From positions 1 to 53,333 of the forward strand of contig CAIRTR010000115.1 in the NCBI GenBank assembly GCA_903881565.1: DNA of 53,333 bases. Reading direction: 5' to 3'. Of this stretch, positions 17,409 through 25,378 are shown piece by piece. The notes under the pieces were generated by a model, which worked only from the letters and a program-made list of their open reading frames with translations, had not been told where the DNA came from and ran no database searches. The position numbers and the translations under genes were made by a program. Every line of letters begins with the position of its first letter. The stretch's first letter is position 1. Source of the DNA: Oligoflexia bacterium. GTDB lineage: Bacteria; Bdellovibrionota; UBA1018.

Positions 17409-18611
17409 ATGGATACCTTTTGGGAAATTAATGGATGGGAAGCTGAAGATAAGCATCTTGGCGCCCTAGATCGCGCCGCTTTTCGCCGCACCTTTCCCGT
17501 CATCAAACCTAGCCCAGGATTGCAAAGTATTCGTGGTCCACGCCAAATCGGAAAAAGCTCATGGCTCAAAACCGTCCTGAGCCAGCAAGTTAAAGCCGGA
17601 AAAAAATGCTTCTTCTACAGCTGCAAAGAGCTTCGCGACTTCAAGGAGCTTTCGGAACTCCTCGCCCCCCTTCGCAGCCATGATGTCATCTTGCTAGACG
17701 AGATCAGTTTCGTCTCAGAGTGGGATCGGGCCATCAAACACATGATCGATTCGGGCTTCAAGGGGAGTTTAATAGTGACAGGCTCGAATGCCTTTGATTT
17801 GAGACAGGGTCTCGATCGCATGCCGGGACGCTGGGCGCAAGAAGGTGGCGTTGGCGGGGGCACTGGAGAGCATCTTCTTTTACCCATGGAGTTTGATGAA
17901 TGGATGTCCATGCGACAGCAAGCGGGCTGGAAGACTTCCGACAGTCTGGTAGAGAATCTTACGGCCTTCTTCAAAATCGGGGGATTTCCCACATGCCTCG
18001 CCGAAGCCGGACCCCAGCTGAAAAATCCTGTGGAATCTAAAACGACCTATCACCGCTGGCTAGTCGGCGACGTGCGCCGCAAGAATCGGCAGGAGATTTT
18101 TCTTCGCGAACTTCTAGGTCAGCTTGCACTCACATCAGGCAGTACGATCAGCTTGCAAACACTCGCTCAGAAGACTCAAATGATGTCTTATCATACCGCC
18201 CAGGAGTACATCACCATTCTCGAGGATTGTTTTGCGCTGCGAACGCTCTACTGCATGGATCCCGAAACAGGTACGATTCGATTCAAAAAAGAAAAGAAGT
18301 TCTACTTCACCGATCCGATCCTCTATTGGATTGCGCTAGATTGGGCCGGGCATCCCACCCCCGAAACATGGCCCGAAAAGATGGCTGAGCAAGTTGCTCA
18401 TGAGTTTCTCGCCAGACGGGCCAAGCGCTTAGGCTACTACTCTTCACCCAAGGGCGAGGTCGATTTTTTTGACCCGAAACGCTGGGCCATCGAAGTGAAG
18501 TGGGCCCCTGTTCCTCGCAATATCTCGCGCGCCTATTTTGACCTTCTCATCCCACGCAAGGTGGTGTGGTCTCAGTCAAACTTTTTGAGTGAGCTACCTG
18601 ATACGCTGTAG
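17409..18611 (+). CDS. AAA ATPase with DUF4143 domain (copy 4)
   Basis: A 400-residue intact member of the AAA_14/DUF4143 group, function unknown. Walker A is GPRQIGKSSWLK (about 43-54), Walker B is DVILLDEISFV (about 91-101), and sensor-1 is LIVTGSNAFDLRQG. A winged-helix region follows (SYHTAQEYITILEDCFALR). The C-terminal nuclease-like motif is EVDFFDPKRWAIEVKW, so D and E-x-K are retained. It belongs to a different subfamily from copies 2 and 5, as it lacks their N-terminal RxRHxLPLF motif. It is followed by a bidirectional terminator at 18646. Confidence 0.85.
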   Translation: MDTFWEINGWEAEDKHLGALDRAAFRRTFPVIKPSPGLQSIRGPRQIGKSSWLKTVLSQQVKAGKKCFFYSCKELRDFKELSELLAPLRSHDVILLDEISFVSEWDRAIKHMIDSGFKGSLIVTGSNAFDLRQGLDRMPGRWAQEGGVGGGTGEHLLLPMEFDEWMSMRQQAGWKTSDSLVENLTAFFKIGGFPTCLAEAGPQLKNPVESKTTYHRWLVGDVRRKNRQEIFLRELLGQLALTSGSTISLQTLAQKTQMMSYHTAQEYITILEDCFALRTLYCMDPETGTIRFKKEKKFYFTDPILYWIALDWAGHPTPETWPEKMAEQVAHEFLARRAKRLGYYSSPKGEVDFFDPKRWAIEVKWAPVPRNISRAYFDLLIPRKVVWSQSNFLSELPDTL

Positions 18612-18645
18612 GAACGCAACAAACCCGCCCCCCCAGAAGCACAAA

Positions 18646-18671
18646 GGGCCCCTTGGTTTCCCAAGGAGCCC
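18646..18671. terminator. Bidirectional terminator between ATPase copy 4 and the mtr operon
   Basis: On the minus strand GGGCTCCTTGG, loop GAAA, CCAAGGGGCCC forms an 11-bp stem with one G-T wobble, followed by TTTGTGCTT. On the plus strand the same stem is followed by CTCGCGTTT. It sits between two convergent genes and probably ends both, more clearly the mtrAB transcript. Confidence 0.7.
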
Positions 18672-18701
18672 CTCGCGTTTACTTATTTTTGGAATAAAAT
18701 T

Positions 18702-20960
18702 TTAGAAGCTATACGAAGCTGTGATCACAGCCGTATGTGCTTTAAAATTATTGTCGTTGCCAACACCGGTCACTAACAAATCCGGAATCGACGCGCTACT
18801 TGCAGCCGGTACCGTCTTTGCTTGAGATTGGTTCACGTTATAATAGCCATCAAAGAACGTATCGTTATACGTTCTCCACTGGTACGTGTACCCAAGCGAT
18901 GCACTCAGATTCGACGTGATTTCATACTTGGTCGAAATCCGAAATGCTGTCTCAAGATAATTATCCCAGTTTTCGATGTTTTCGCGAGGCACATACACCA
19001 CTGCACCTGTAGAAGTGGTATACGAAACACCCTGAGTACTCGCGGTGTTTAGAGCGATATTACCCTTGTTCTTAGCCTGCTGCCAACCAAAGCCCACAGA
19101 CAGTTTCTTCTCAATGACTGGAACCTCAAAACCAACGCCGTAATCATAAGTCAGAGCCGTTTCATCATAAGTGATCAAATGGCCGTTGACTTGATCATCA
19201 GCGGCATCTGCCGGAGCATTCATCCCCGTAAGAACTGCAGAACCGGCCTGTTTCGAAAGTCTGCGCAGGACGCTATTGGTAGCCCGAGTCCGACCCAAGA
19301 ACGTGTTGACCTTGAACCACCGAGGTAGATCATAAGTGACGTCTGCGAAGTAGCCGATCGTACGATCCTTCTGGCGTCCATACATGATGCCATCTGGATT
19401 GTAGATGCTGCTCTGATAGGTCGTTTCAAAGCCGACTTCCAAATGCTCAATCGGAGTTAAATCAAACCCAGCAGATGCCCGCTCCTGCTTCTTTGCCGTA
19501 ACATCTGTGGCACGATAATAATTTGTGCCAACAGTTTTAGCTTCCCACTCCGCTGAACGTCCCAACTTCTGGTAACGCACATTGAAGTCGATAAAGTCAA
19601 AATAACTGTTTCGAGCCTGAACAAACCAGGTATTATCAATGTTTCTCACACCGTCATCGCGCTCGCGGTGAATGCGAAGAAACTCATAACCAGCTCCGAC
19701 TCTCGTCGCAAACGACAACCGATATCCAGCCTCAGCACCTGCAATGCTCTTATTGTAGGTATAAAGCTCGTTTAGGTAACCCGTGTAGGTACCCGCAGTA
19801 GGCTTTGTTCGGGTTCCTGAGGGATAAGTCACTTCAGTCGACTTATTATACTTCCTCAGGTAGTTTGCATAAAGCTTCGTATCCAGATCAGCAACCGGAT
19901 TCGAAGTCAACGCCAACCCCGCCGCAGCATACGACACATCTCCGACAAAAGTATCCGCACTTGCATTGAGAGTATCCGTCACAGATGCTCCACCGTACCG
20001 AGAATCGCCGTATGGCGTCGCGGTACCAGCGGTCGTTGCCTTCGTATGAGTCCATGTCGCTGGAAGCGCACATGAATTTGTGAGTTTCGAGTAATTCACT
20101 TTCCCAACCAACATCGACTCCAAAGGCAAGTTCTTGTAATTCGCCTGTAGACCGATCTTCTTATACGCGTTATTTGGCGCATTCGAAATCGTTTCAGGAC
20201 TGTCTACTGCAGTGGCGTATGGATTCCTAAAAGTCATCCATTGATTGGCGTTTGAGAAGTTGCTCATAGAGCCGTCCACATTCACTGCCCAATCATTGCC
20301 ACGATAACCCACACCTGCATTAAAGTTATTGGTCGTATAATCTACAGGCTCAGGAATTTCTACACCCTGAGTCGAAGCAATACCACCATTCACACCGATG
20401 ACCTTGATGCCGCTGTCTTTGACCTGATTGAAACCAAGATCAAGTGAATACGGCGCATCGGAAAAGTATGAAGCTTCAACTCCATACTTTTTCTTGGTCG
20501 TCGTGTAATCAAACTTCGTCGTCCAAGAATCCGCATTGGTGGTATCTACAACTGCCGCATCATAAGTCAAAACCCCTGTGCCCACACCCGAAAACAGCGT
20601 CGTGTTGTTTACAGAAGACTTGTGATAGATGCTATCGAAAAACACGTTGTACTTAAACATCCCGTATTTTCCACCACTTAAGCTATAAGACTGATCCTTG
20701 AGCGCAATCCGGCTTGCATCGAAATCAAGATGATAACCATCTTTTTCGGTGCCGACCGATGCCCCTGCCAAGACGCTCTTGCGAACATCCTCGTAAGGTC
20801 TAAACTTTGAACTCTTGGTTTCCGCCCCATTTGAGAGTTGAACCCCCAAATCAGCGTTTCCCGAAAGATCAAAATCACCTAATTTAAGTGCTGCCATCCC
20901 AAGCGTCGTTTGTAAAAACAACGGCGCCGCAATCATTACGTGTCGTATTTTTATGTTCAT
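18702..20960 (-). CDS. mtrB: MtrB/PioB-family outer-membrane porin of a decaheme conduit
   Basis: The family forms a 26-28-strand barrel that holds a decaheme cytochrome across the outer membrane. The product is 752 residues with a signal peptide (MNIKIRHVMIAAPLFLQTTLGMAA), then FDLSGNADLGVQ and many alternating aromatic/polar strands such as YEITSNLSASLGYTYQWRTYN, ending in an outer-membrane C-terminal strand with terminal Phe (HTAVITASYSF). The start has a GAGGAG Shine-Dalgarno sequence. It follows mtrA by 13 nt. It lacks the N-terminal CXXC found in Shewanella MtrB. It would let electrons cross to or from the cell surface. Confidence 0.88.
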   Translation of the reverse strand: MNIKIRHVMIAAPLFLQTTLGMAALKLGDFDLSGNADLGVQLSNGAETKSSKFRPYEDVRKSVLAGASVGTEKDGYHLDFDASRIALKDQSYSLSGGKYGMFKYNVFFDSIYHKSSVNNTTLFSGVGTGVLTYDAAVVDTTNADSWTTKFDYTTTKKKYGVEASYFSDAPYSLDLGFNQVKDSGIKVIGVNGGIASTQGVEIPEPVDYTTNNFNAGVGYRGNDWAVNVDGSMSNFSNANQWMTFRNPYATAVDSPETISNAPNNAYKKIGLQANYKNLPLESMLVGKVNYSKLTNSCALPATWTHTKATTAGTATPYGDSRYGGASVTDTLNASADTFVGDVSYAAAGLALTSNPVADLDTKLYANYLRKYNKSTEVTYPSGTRTKPTAGTYTGYLNELYTYNKSIAGAEAGYRLSFATRVGAGYEFLRIHRERDDGVRNIDNTWFVQARNSYFDFIDFNVRYQKLGRSAEWEAKTVGTNYYRATDVTAKKQERASAGFDLTPIEHLEVGFETTYQSSIYNPDGIMYGRQKDRTIGYFADVTYDLPRWFKVNTFLGRTRATNSVLRRLSKQAGSAVLTGMNAPADAADDQVNGHLITYDETALTYDYGVGFEVPVIEKKLSVGFGWQQAKNKGNIALNTASTQGVSYTTSTGAVVYVPRENIENWDNYLETAFRISTKYEITSNLSASLGYTYQWRTYNDTFFDGYYNVNQSQAKTVPAASSASIPDLLVTGVGNDNNFKAHTAVITASYSF

Positions 20961-20973
20961 TTTATCGCTCCTC

Positions 20974-21876
20974 TTATCGAACAAGATATTTACCGGAGGT
21001 GTACTCTCCGTTGTTTTGAGCGTCATGCGGAGCCATACTGCCATGAATATGATTATGGCAGTTCAAGCAAGCGCGACCAAAAACCTGTTTAAACCGTGTC
21101 GGCTTACCAAATGCTTGGTTACCGTCAGGGTTTGCTCCAGCGCCATGTGCTCCGCTGTGACAATTCTCACAAAGCTGCGGTGCACGTGCGGTCAACAACT
21201 TAGCGTGCTGACTGCCGTGAGGCGTGTGACAAGCGAGACAATTCTCCTCAACCGGAGAATGTTCCCATAAGAATGGACCGCGCTTATCAGCGTGGCACTT
21301 GTAGCAAAGCTGATTGACGTTATCGGCTTTGAGCATACCGTGAGTAGGTGATCCGTGCGGATTGTGACAATCAGCGCAGGAGACCTTACCTTCGATCACA
21401 GGGTGATGCGAACTCTTGTTCAACTGTGACTTGATGTCTTTGTGACAAGCAAGGCAAGTTTCAGCTTTAGGCTTTTCAGCCATTTTGCCACCATGCGTTT
21501 GGTGACAAGAAGCGCAGGAAACGCCGTTTTGCTTATGTTTACCCATCGTCCAGAATTGCAGAGCCTTCATCGTTGCGTGACAGGTCAAGCATTGCTTGGA
21601 TTGAGCTTCAGCACTTTGAGCGGATTTTTTAGCGAAGCTAATAATCGTTTCTTTGCCGCCGCCTGCTTTAATATGAGCATCGGTTGCGCCGTGACATGCT
21701 TCACAGCTGTGGCTATCGCCCCAACTCTTTGCATGATGGCTGCCTTGAAAGGACGTAACTTGTCCTTCATGACATTCTTTACACTTCATTTCTGCGGCCA
21801 CTGCCGATTGTCCGAGGAGTAAAAACCCCACAGCCAATACGGGCAGAAGACCTTTTCTCACGATACTGTTGATCAT
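20974..21876 (-). CDS. mtrA: Decaheme c-type cytochrome, MtrA/DmsE/PioA family
   Basis: Ten CXXCH motifs are present, from CKECH (first) to CLNCH (tenth), in a 300-residue secreted protein with signal peptide MINSIVRKGLLPVLAVGFLL ending near AVAA. The conserved spacing and phrases CADCHNPHG, CYKCHADKRGPFLWEHSPVEENCLACHTPHGS are typical of the MtrA/DmsE group. It would sit inside the MtrB barrel as a heme wire. It is first in the operon with mtrB. I use ATG 21876; a frame extension to 21912 would put charged residues before the signal peptide. No MtrC/OmcA-like surface lipoprotein is adjacent. Confidence 0.93.
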   Translation of the reverse strand: MINSIVRKGLLPVLAVGFLLLGQSAVAAEMKCKECHEGQVTSFQGSHHAKSWGDSHSCEACHGATDAHIKAGGGKETIISFAKKSAQSAEAQSKQCLTCHATMKALQFWTMGKHKQNGVSCASCHQTHGGKMAEKPKAETCLACHKDIKSQLNKSSHHPVIEGKVSCADCHNPHGSPTHGMLKADNVNQLCYKCHADKRGPFLWEHSPVEENCLACHTPHGSQHAKLLTARAPQLCENCHSGAHGAGANPDGNQAFGKPTRFKQVFGRACLNCHNHIHGSMAPHDAQNNGEYTSGKYLVR

Positions 21877-22275
21877 GTTTGGTATCCCCCTACCTACGTT
21901 AAGAAATTTCACTCACCCTTTTATACTGAGTCTCACTCTTTCCTGAGTTCCATGAAAACACACACATCTGCGCAAAACCCTATAAAACAAGGGCAATACG
22001 CAACATAAAAGTGGTAATTATGGGAAACAAGAAAGAGTAAGACGCAGGTCAAAGAGCGAATGCTTAAAATAAAACCTTGTACTAATGTAAAGAAGTCTAC
22101 TTGAGCTGTTTGGCATGCGCAAACGAATTATGACATTACCGTGACAATTGGGGATGCGGCGCACCAAGGGCGTATGCTTTATGGCGTGAACAGTGGGCCT
22201 GGCGCCATTTTTTTGATGGAACAATAACCCCTATATCTATGATAAAGTAACCGAAGATGTAAGTGGAGGCCGATA
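21877..22275. other. 399-bp intergenic spacer, mtrA upstream region
   Basis: No ORF with coding character is visible. It must contain the mtrAB promoter (minus strand), for which a -10-like TATAAA lies about 55 nt before the mtrA ATG without an obvious -35, and the promoter of the decayed toxin gene (plus strand, a -10-like TATGAT near 22237). A terminator-like hairpin at 22181-22214 is listed separately. The rest is AT-rich and featureless to me. Confidence 0.6.
22181..22214 (+). terminator. Terminator-like hairpin with T7 run, orphan
   Basis: ATGGCG (22181-22186) pairs with CGCCAT (22203-22208), followed at once by a run of seven T (22208-22214). It resembles a rho-independent terminator on the plus strand, but no plus-strand gene precedes it, so it could end an unannotated small RNA or be a chance structure. 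Confidence 0.3.
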
Positions 22276-22608
22276 ATGAAACGAAAAATTGCAGCGGTGA
22301 TCACGGACATTTTAGGTGATCGAGTTATCATCGGTGAGGACGAACTCCAAATTCACCTGAAAAAACACTTTATCGGAATTCCAAGAGACATGATTTTGGA
22401 ACTCATTGAGCGCATCTTGTAGGATCCTTCAATTGTATACGAGGAAGTCAAGACTCACACCTATCACTTGTTTTATCGCCTTGAAACCGGGCGTTTCGTC
22501 GTAGTGATTATAAAAAAACAAGTTGAAGGAACTTTCTTTTCGGCTATTTACTCCACGGGAGAAGCCATTCGAAATAAACACAGAAAACTAAGACGGGTGA
22601 AGATATGA
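22276..22608 (+). pseudogene. RelE/barnase-like toxin gene broken by an in-frame TAG
   Basis: The frame starts with ATG 22276 behind GTGGAGG, reads 48 codons to ...LIERIL, meets TAG at 22420-22422, then continues in the same frame as DPSIVYEEVKTHTYHLFYRL for 61 codons to a TGA at 22606. The whole 109-residue product resembles small toxins of the DUF4258/PBECR type (HFIGIPRDMILELIERIL, dP, then FVVVIIKKQ and SAIYSTGEAI strands). The stop coincides with an ATGA overlap to the next gene, as in an intact TA operon. I read it as an inactivated toxin; suppression cannot be excluded. Confidence 0.68.
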
Positions 22609-22904
22609 AAAAAGCGAGCTCCACATTTTTTAAGCCCATAGGCGGATCTGCACCTTTATCCATTTACTTCTATGAATCGGGCAGTCTGGGTGATGCTGTA
22701 GAAGCTAATAACGAGATTGGAGTGGGCTGGTTTTCACCTAACGGTGAGATCCTTGCCGTTCAATTTGATGACGTTGAAGAAGCAAAAGACCATCAAATAC
22801 TCCAGTTTGATCGCTACCGAGTTGAAGTTTCAGTAAACAAAGGGCGAATTTCCCATAAACTCGAAGGAATAAGGGGACGGACTCGGAAAAAGAAAGCAGC
22901 TTGA
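22605..22904 (+). CDS. Possible DUF2283-like antitoxin
   Basis: A 99-residue protein overlapping the broken toxin frame by ATGA. The stretch LSIYFYESGSLGDAVEANNEIGVGWFSPNGEILAVQFDD resembles the DUF2283 pattern of a strand pair, a Val/Gly turn and a G-x-I-x-x-x-x-F-D-D strand. DUF2283 proteins are frequent antitoxins of DUF4258-type toxins, which agrees with the neighbour. The C-terminus is basic (GRTRKKKAA). Family membership is weakly supported. Confidence 0.5.
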   Translation: MKKASSTFFKPIGGSAPLSIYFYESGSLGDAVEANNEIGVGWFSPNGEILAVQFDDVEEAKDHQILQFDRYRVEVSVNKGRISHKLEGIRGRTRKKKAA

Positions 22905-22934
22905 CCCGATGCCAGATGAGCCGCACAGCAAGGC

Positions 22935-22967
22935 AACGTTAAATTGCAGACCTCCTAATTTAACGTT
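22935..22967 (+). promoter_or_regulatory. Palindromic operator before the Fic remnant
   Basis: AACGTTAAATT (22935-22945) and AATTTAACGTT (22957-22967) are perfect 11-bp inverted arms with an 11-nt spacer. A further AAAGTTAAAT lies at 22976-22985. The position just upstream of the Fic fragment suggests an operator for the original intact gene. Confidence 0.6.
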
Positions 22968-22983
22968 ATACTCATAAAGTTAA

Positions 22984-23513
22984 ATGACTCGCGATCTCAC
23001 CAGGGAGCGTCGTTTGGATTGGTCCTTTGGGGAGACCTGGAAACAATTGAACTCGGGGACGCAGGCATGGGATTGCCCCTTGCCGTACGAATGGCGCTAG
23101 GACATTCTCATTTTGAAGCCATTCACCCATTTTCAGACGGTAATGGCCGCGTAGGAAGAATGCTTTTGGCGCTGCAAATGTCTTGCTCAGGAAAACTCCC
23201 GGGCCTCTGGCTCAAAAGAGGAACGTTCCGAGAGAATTCAGCTTCGGCACGAGCCCTCACCTGGTTATTGTCAAACCCCATCTTTACCGCCAAACAATTG
23301 AGCCAAGAACTTGCCGTCAGCCCTCCCGCTGCAAATCGCGCAATCGAACAACTTCGATCAAGAAAAATTGTGCGTGAGCGAACGGGAAGACAATCCAGCC
23401 GAGTCTTTGCTGCAGAAGAAGTCATCGAGCTTCTATCTCGGCGATTCGGTGACGACCCGGAACTGGCGCTTCAACGGGCGCAGGATCTGCTCTCGGACAC
23501 GAGAGACACTTAA
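22984..23513 (+). pseudogene. Fic-domain protein, truncated remnant
   Basis: The reading frame (open from about 23019) contains the Fic catalytic motif HPFSDGNGRVGR, with FEAI before it, so the active-site His is preserved. The N-terminal half and the flap/inhibitory region typical of Fic proteins (usually more than 300 residues) are absent, and the segment between GKLP and SARALTWLLSNP also looks shortened. The C-terminus is an intact winged helix (FTAKQLSQELAVSPPAANRAIEQLRSRKIV). The first 35 nt are in another frame (MTRDLTRERRLDWS). I read it as a deletion derivative of a Fic-wHTH protein that once AMPylated targets. Confidence 0.7.
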
Positions 23514-23525
23514 AGCATCACCATA

Positions 23526-23596
23526 ACTTCTCAGGGTGCGAAGTTACACCCCCACCCTAGCCTAGGGTAGCCACTTAACTTCGCCCTTTGAGAAGT
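23526..23596. repeat. 71-bp nested cruciform between convergent genes
   Basis: Outer arms 23526-23546 (begins ACTTCTCA, ends GAAGTTA) and 23576-23596 (begins TAACTTC, ends TGAGAAGT) are inverted with 4 mismatches in 21. Inside lies the perfect palindrome ACCCTAGCCTAGGGT (23554-23568). The outer CTTCTCA/TGAGAAG words recur in the promoter of ATPase copy 4. It could be a bidirectional terminator, although no T-run is present. Confidence 0.6.
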
Positions 23597-23682
23597 CCAG
23601 TAGATAGGGCTTATCAATCTTCCGACCTCACCCCGGATTATGCGGTAAAATTCGGGGCACACTCAACCAACCCCTAAAAACA

Positions 23683-24081
23683 CTAAGCCGCTTTCGCCAA
23701 ACTCCCCAAGCCTGCGACTTTATCCCGCAGCACATCCGCTGAGAATGGTTTCGAGAGATACTCCGTCGCACCTGCGGCCAGCGCCTCAACCTTTCGGTCA
23801 TCGTCCGTTTCAGCCGTCAGCATGAAAAAGGGCAAGTCTTTATACTTCGTATCCGCACGAACCTTTTTCAAGAACTCCAGCCCCGTACAAACCGGCATCA
23901 TCCAATCACACACAATCAGTCCCACAGGCCTGTCCGATTGCGTGAGCACTTCCCACGCTTTTTCGCCGTTCGCGGCTTCAATCACGTCTTGATAGCCCGC
24001 TCCCCGAATCATGACAGACATGATTTTCCGGAGAGACAAAGAATCATCAACTACTAATATACGAGTTGTCGTTTCAAGCAT
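23683..24081 (-). CDS. CheY-like single-domain response regulator (A)
   Basis: A 132-residue receiver domain without an output domain. The acidic pocket (VVDDSLSLRK), phospho-acceptor Asp in VCDWMMP, the switch Thr/Ser in MLTAETDDD and the Lys in LSKPF are all in place. It lies 3 nt downstream of the STAS-CheX gene and is the last gene of the phosphorelay cluster. Its output partner is not evident; lack of an output domain points to protein-protein signalling or a phosphate sink. Confidence 0.92.
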   Translation of the reverse strand: MLETTTRILVVDDSLSLRKIMSVMIRGAGYQDVIEAANGEKAWEVLTQSDRPVGLIVCDWMMPVCTGLEFLKKVRADTKYKDLPFFMLTAETDDDRKVEALAAGATEYLSKPFSADVLRDKVAGLGSLAKAA

Positions 24082-24084
24082 AAA

Positions 24085-24972
24085 TCAAGCCGCCTTTCCG
24101 GGGACCACTGGAGCAGCTGGAGCCGCCAAAGGTTTCTTTTCTTGCACACCTGAATTGCTAATGACTTCGACATGGAAAATCCCAGCCTTCGTTTCAAACG
24201 GGAGCACGACGCACGCCCCTCCGCCAAAGTGTTTAATCTTATGATCCTTCCCCCACACGCAGGATGGGATCGCTTGCTGAATCTGATAACCCAAGGGATT
24301 GAGCACCATCTTCGCTTGTCCAAGAATCATGTTTGAAAGCTCACCGGCCAAATCGACGATCTCGGACGTGATCTCCGTATAAGGTTGACCGAACATATTC
24401 GTGGCTAGAACCAAAAAAAGTGACGAAGGAAAACTAATCGCAAGCGTGCCATTGAACGTCTCGGCGGTCAGTCCGATAATACCACTGATATCCCCTAAAA
24501 GTGGTGGATCGGTAGGCTTCTTAATAAAGGGTTTTTGAGCCGTCGCCTCCAAAAAACACTGCACTTTAAGCACCTTTTGGGTGGCTGCCAAAAACGGGTT
24601 GATAAAATTAACATCAAACTCCTTGGACTTCACCAGGCCAAACTCCACCAAAGCGCCTCGCAAACTCATCTTCCAAGGTAAGATCCTGTCCAAACCGTTG
24701 CGCTTGATCGCCTCTTGAATCTTATCGTTCGCATGCACGAGACACAACTTACCATTGAGATCCTTCACTCGCTTGTAAAGCTGTGCAAGGGTCCGCAAGA
24801 AAACCGTATCAATGTCGCCACATTCACTACACTGAACGACGACAAATTTGAGATTGCCTGCCGCCAAGTGTTTTTCGGCACCGGGCATGACCTTATCGGC
24901 TCCATCTCCATTGCACTCCCCTTTAAGGGTCAACACCAAGTACTCAGTCTGCGGGGTAAATTCAAACGGCAT
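24085..24972 (-). CDS. STAS-CheX fusion protein
   Basis: A 295-residue protein with two domains. Residues 1-105 look like a STAS domain (LVLTLKGECNG..., KFVVVQCSECGDIDTVFLRTLAQLYK, KLCLVHANDKIQEAIK). Residues about 115-275 match the CheX-like chemotaxis phosphatase fold, with the conserved E-x-x-N in EIVDLAGELSNMILGQAK. The tail is Pro/Ala-rich. CheX dephosphorylates CheY-P. Fusion to STAS, which in stressosomes or anti-sigma systems senses or binds partners, is unusual. It overlaps response regulator B by 11 nt, so a regulator-specific phosphatase role is likely. Confidence 0.8.
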   Translation of the reverse strand: MPFEFTPQTEYLVLTLKGECNGDGADKVMPGAEKHLAAGNLKFVVVQCSECGDIDTVFLRTLAQLYKRVKDLNGKLCLVHANDKIQEAIKRNGLDRILPWKMSLRGALVEFGLVKSKEFDVNFINPFLAATQKVLKVQCFLEATAQKPFIKKPTDPPLLGDISGIIGLTAETFNGTLAISFPSSLFLVLATNMFGQPYTEITSEIVDLAGELSNMILGQAKMVLNPLGYQIQQAIPSCVWGKDHKIKHFGGGACVVLPFETKAGIFHVEVISNSGVQEKKPLAAPAAPVVPGKAA

Positions 24973-25378
24973 TTTTTAACTCCTCCATCGATAGGACGGA
25001 CTTTACGGCGTCCGTGATCTGCTGCTGCGAAAAGGGTTTCGTAAGATAGGCTTCGACATGATATTTCAAGCACGCTTCGACCTGCGCGGGATCTGTTTCA
25101 GCGGTCAACATGATCACTTTGGGAAGCTTCGAAAAGGCGGCGACGCTTCGAATCCGCTTCAGAAGCTCGTAGCCTGAAACTTCGGGCATCATCCAGTCCA
25201 GAATAATCACGTCAATGGGCTCCCCAAAAACCGCTTGCTCTTGAACCATCCGTTCGGCGAGATCCCCATTTTCCGCCGAATAAAAAACCGCGTCCGGAAA
25301 ACCTTGCACGAGATAATTCTTGATGATCGTTCTGAGACTGCCCGAATCGTCTACAATCATTATACGTTTTTGCGTCAT
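24962..25378 (-). CDS. CheY-like single-domain response regulator (B)
   Basis: A 138-residue receiver-only protein: MIVDDSGSLRTI, phospho-acceptor Asp in ILDWMMPEVSGYEL, MLTAETDP and LTKPFSQQQ. It overlaps the hybrid kinase gene by 4 nt (ATGA) and the STAS-CheX gene by 11 nt, so all three are translationally coupled. It is the best candidate for the direct target of the adjacent kinase, with the CheX domain removing the phosphate. Confidence 0.92.
   Translation of the reverse strand: MTQKRIMIVDDSGSLRTIIKNYLVQGFPDAVFYSAENGDLAERMVQEQAVFGEPIDVIILDWMMPEVSGYELLKRIRSVAAFSKLPKVIMLTAETDPAQVEACLKYHVEAYLTKPFSQQQITDAVKSVLSMEELKNAV

Noticed and set aside
22420-22422. TAG read as pyrrolysine or a programmed stop
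   Set aside because: Nothing nearby suggests recoding, and the surrounding accessory genes are also decayed; simple inactivation is more likely.
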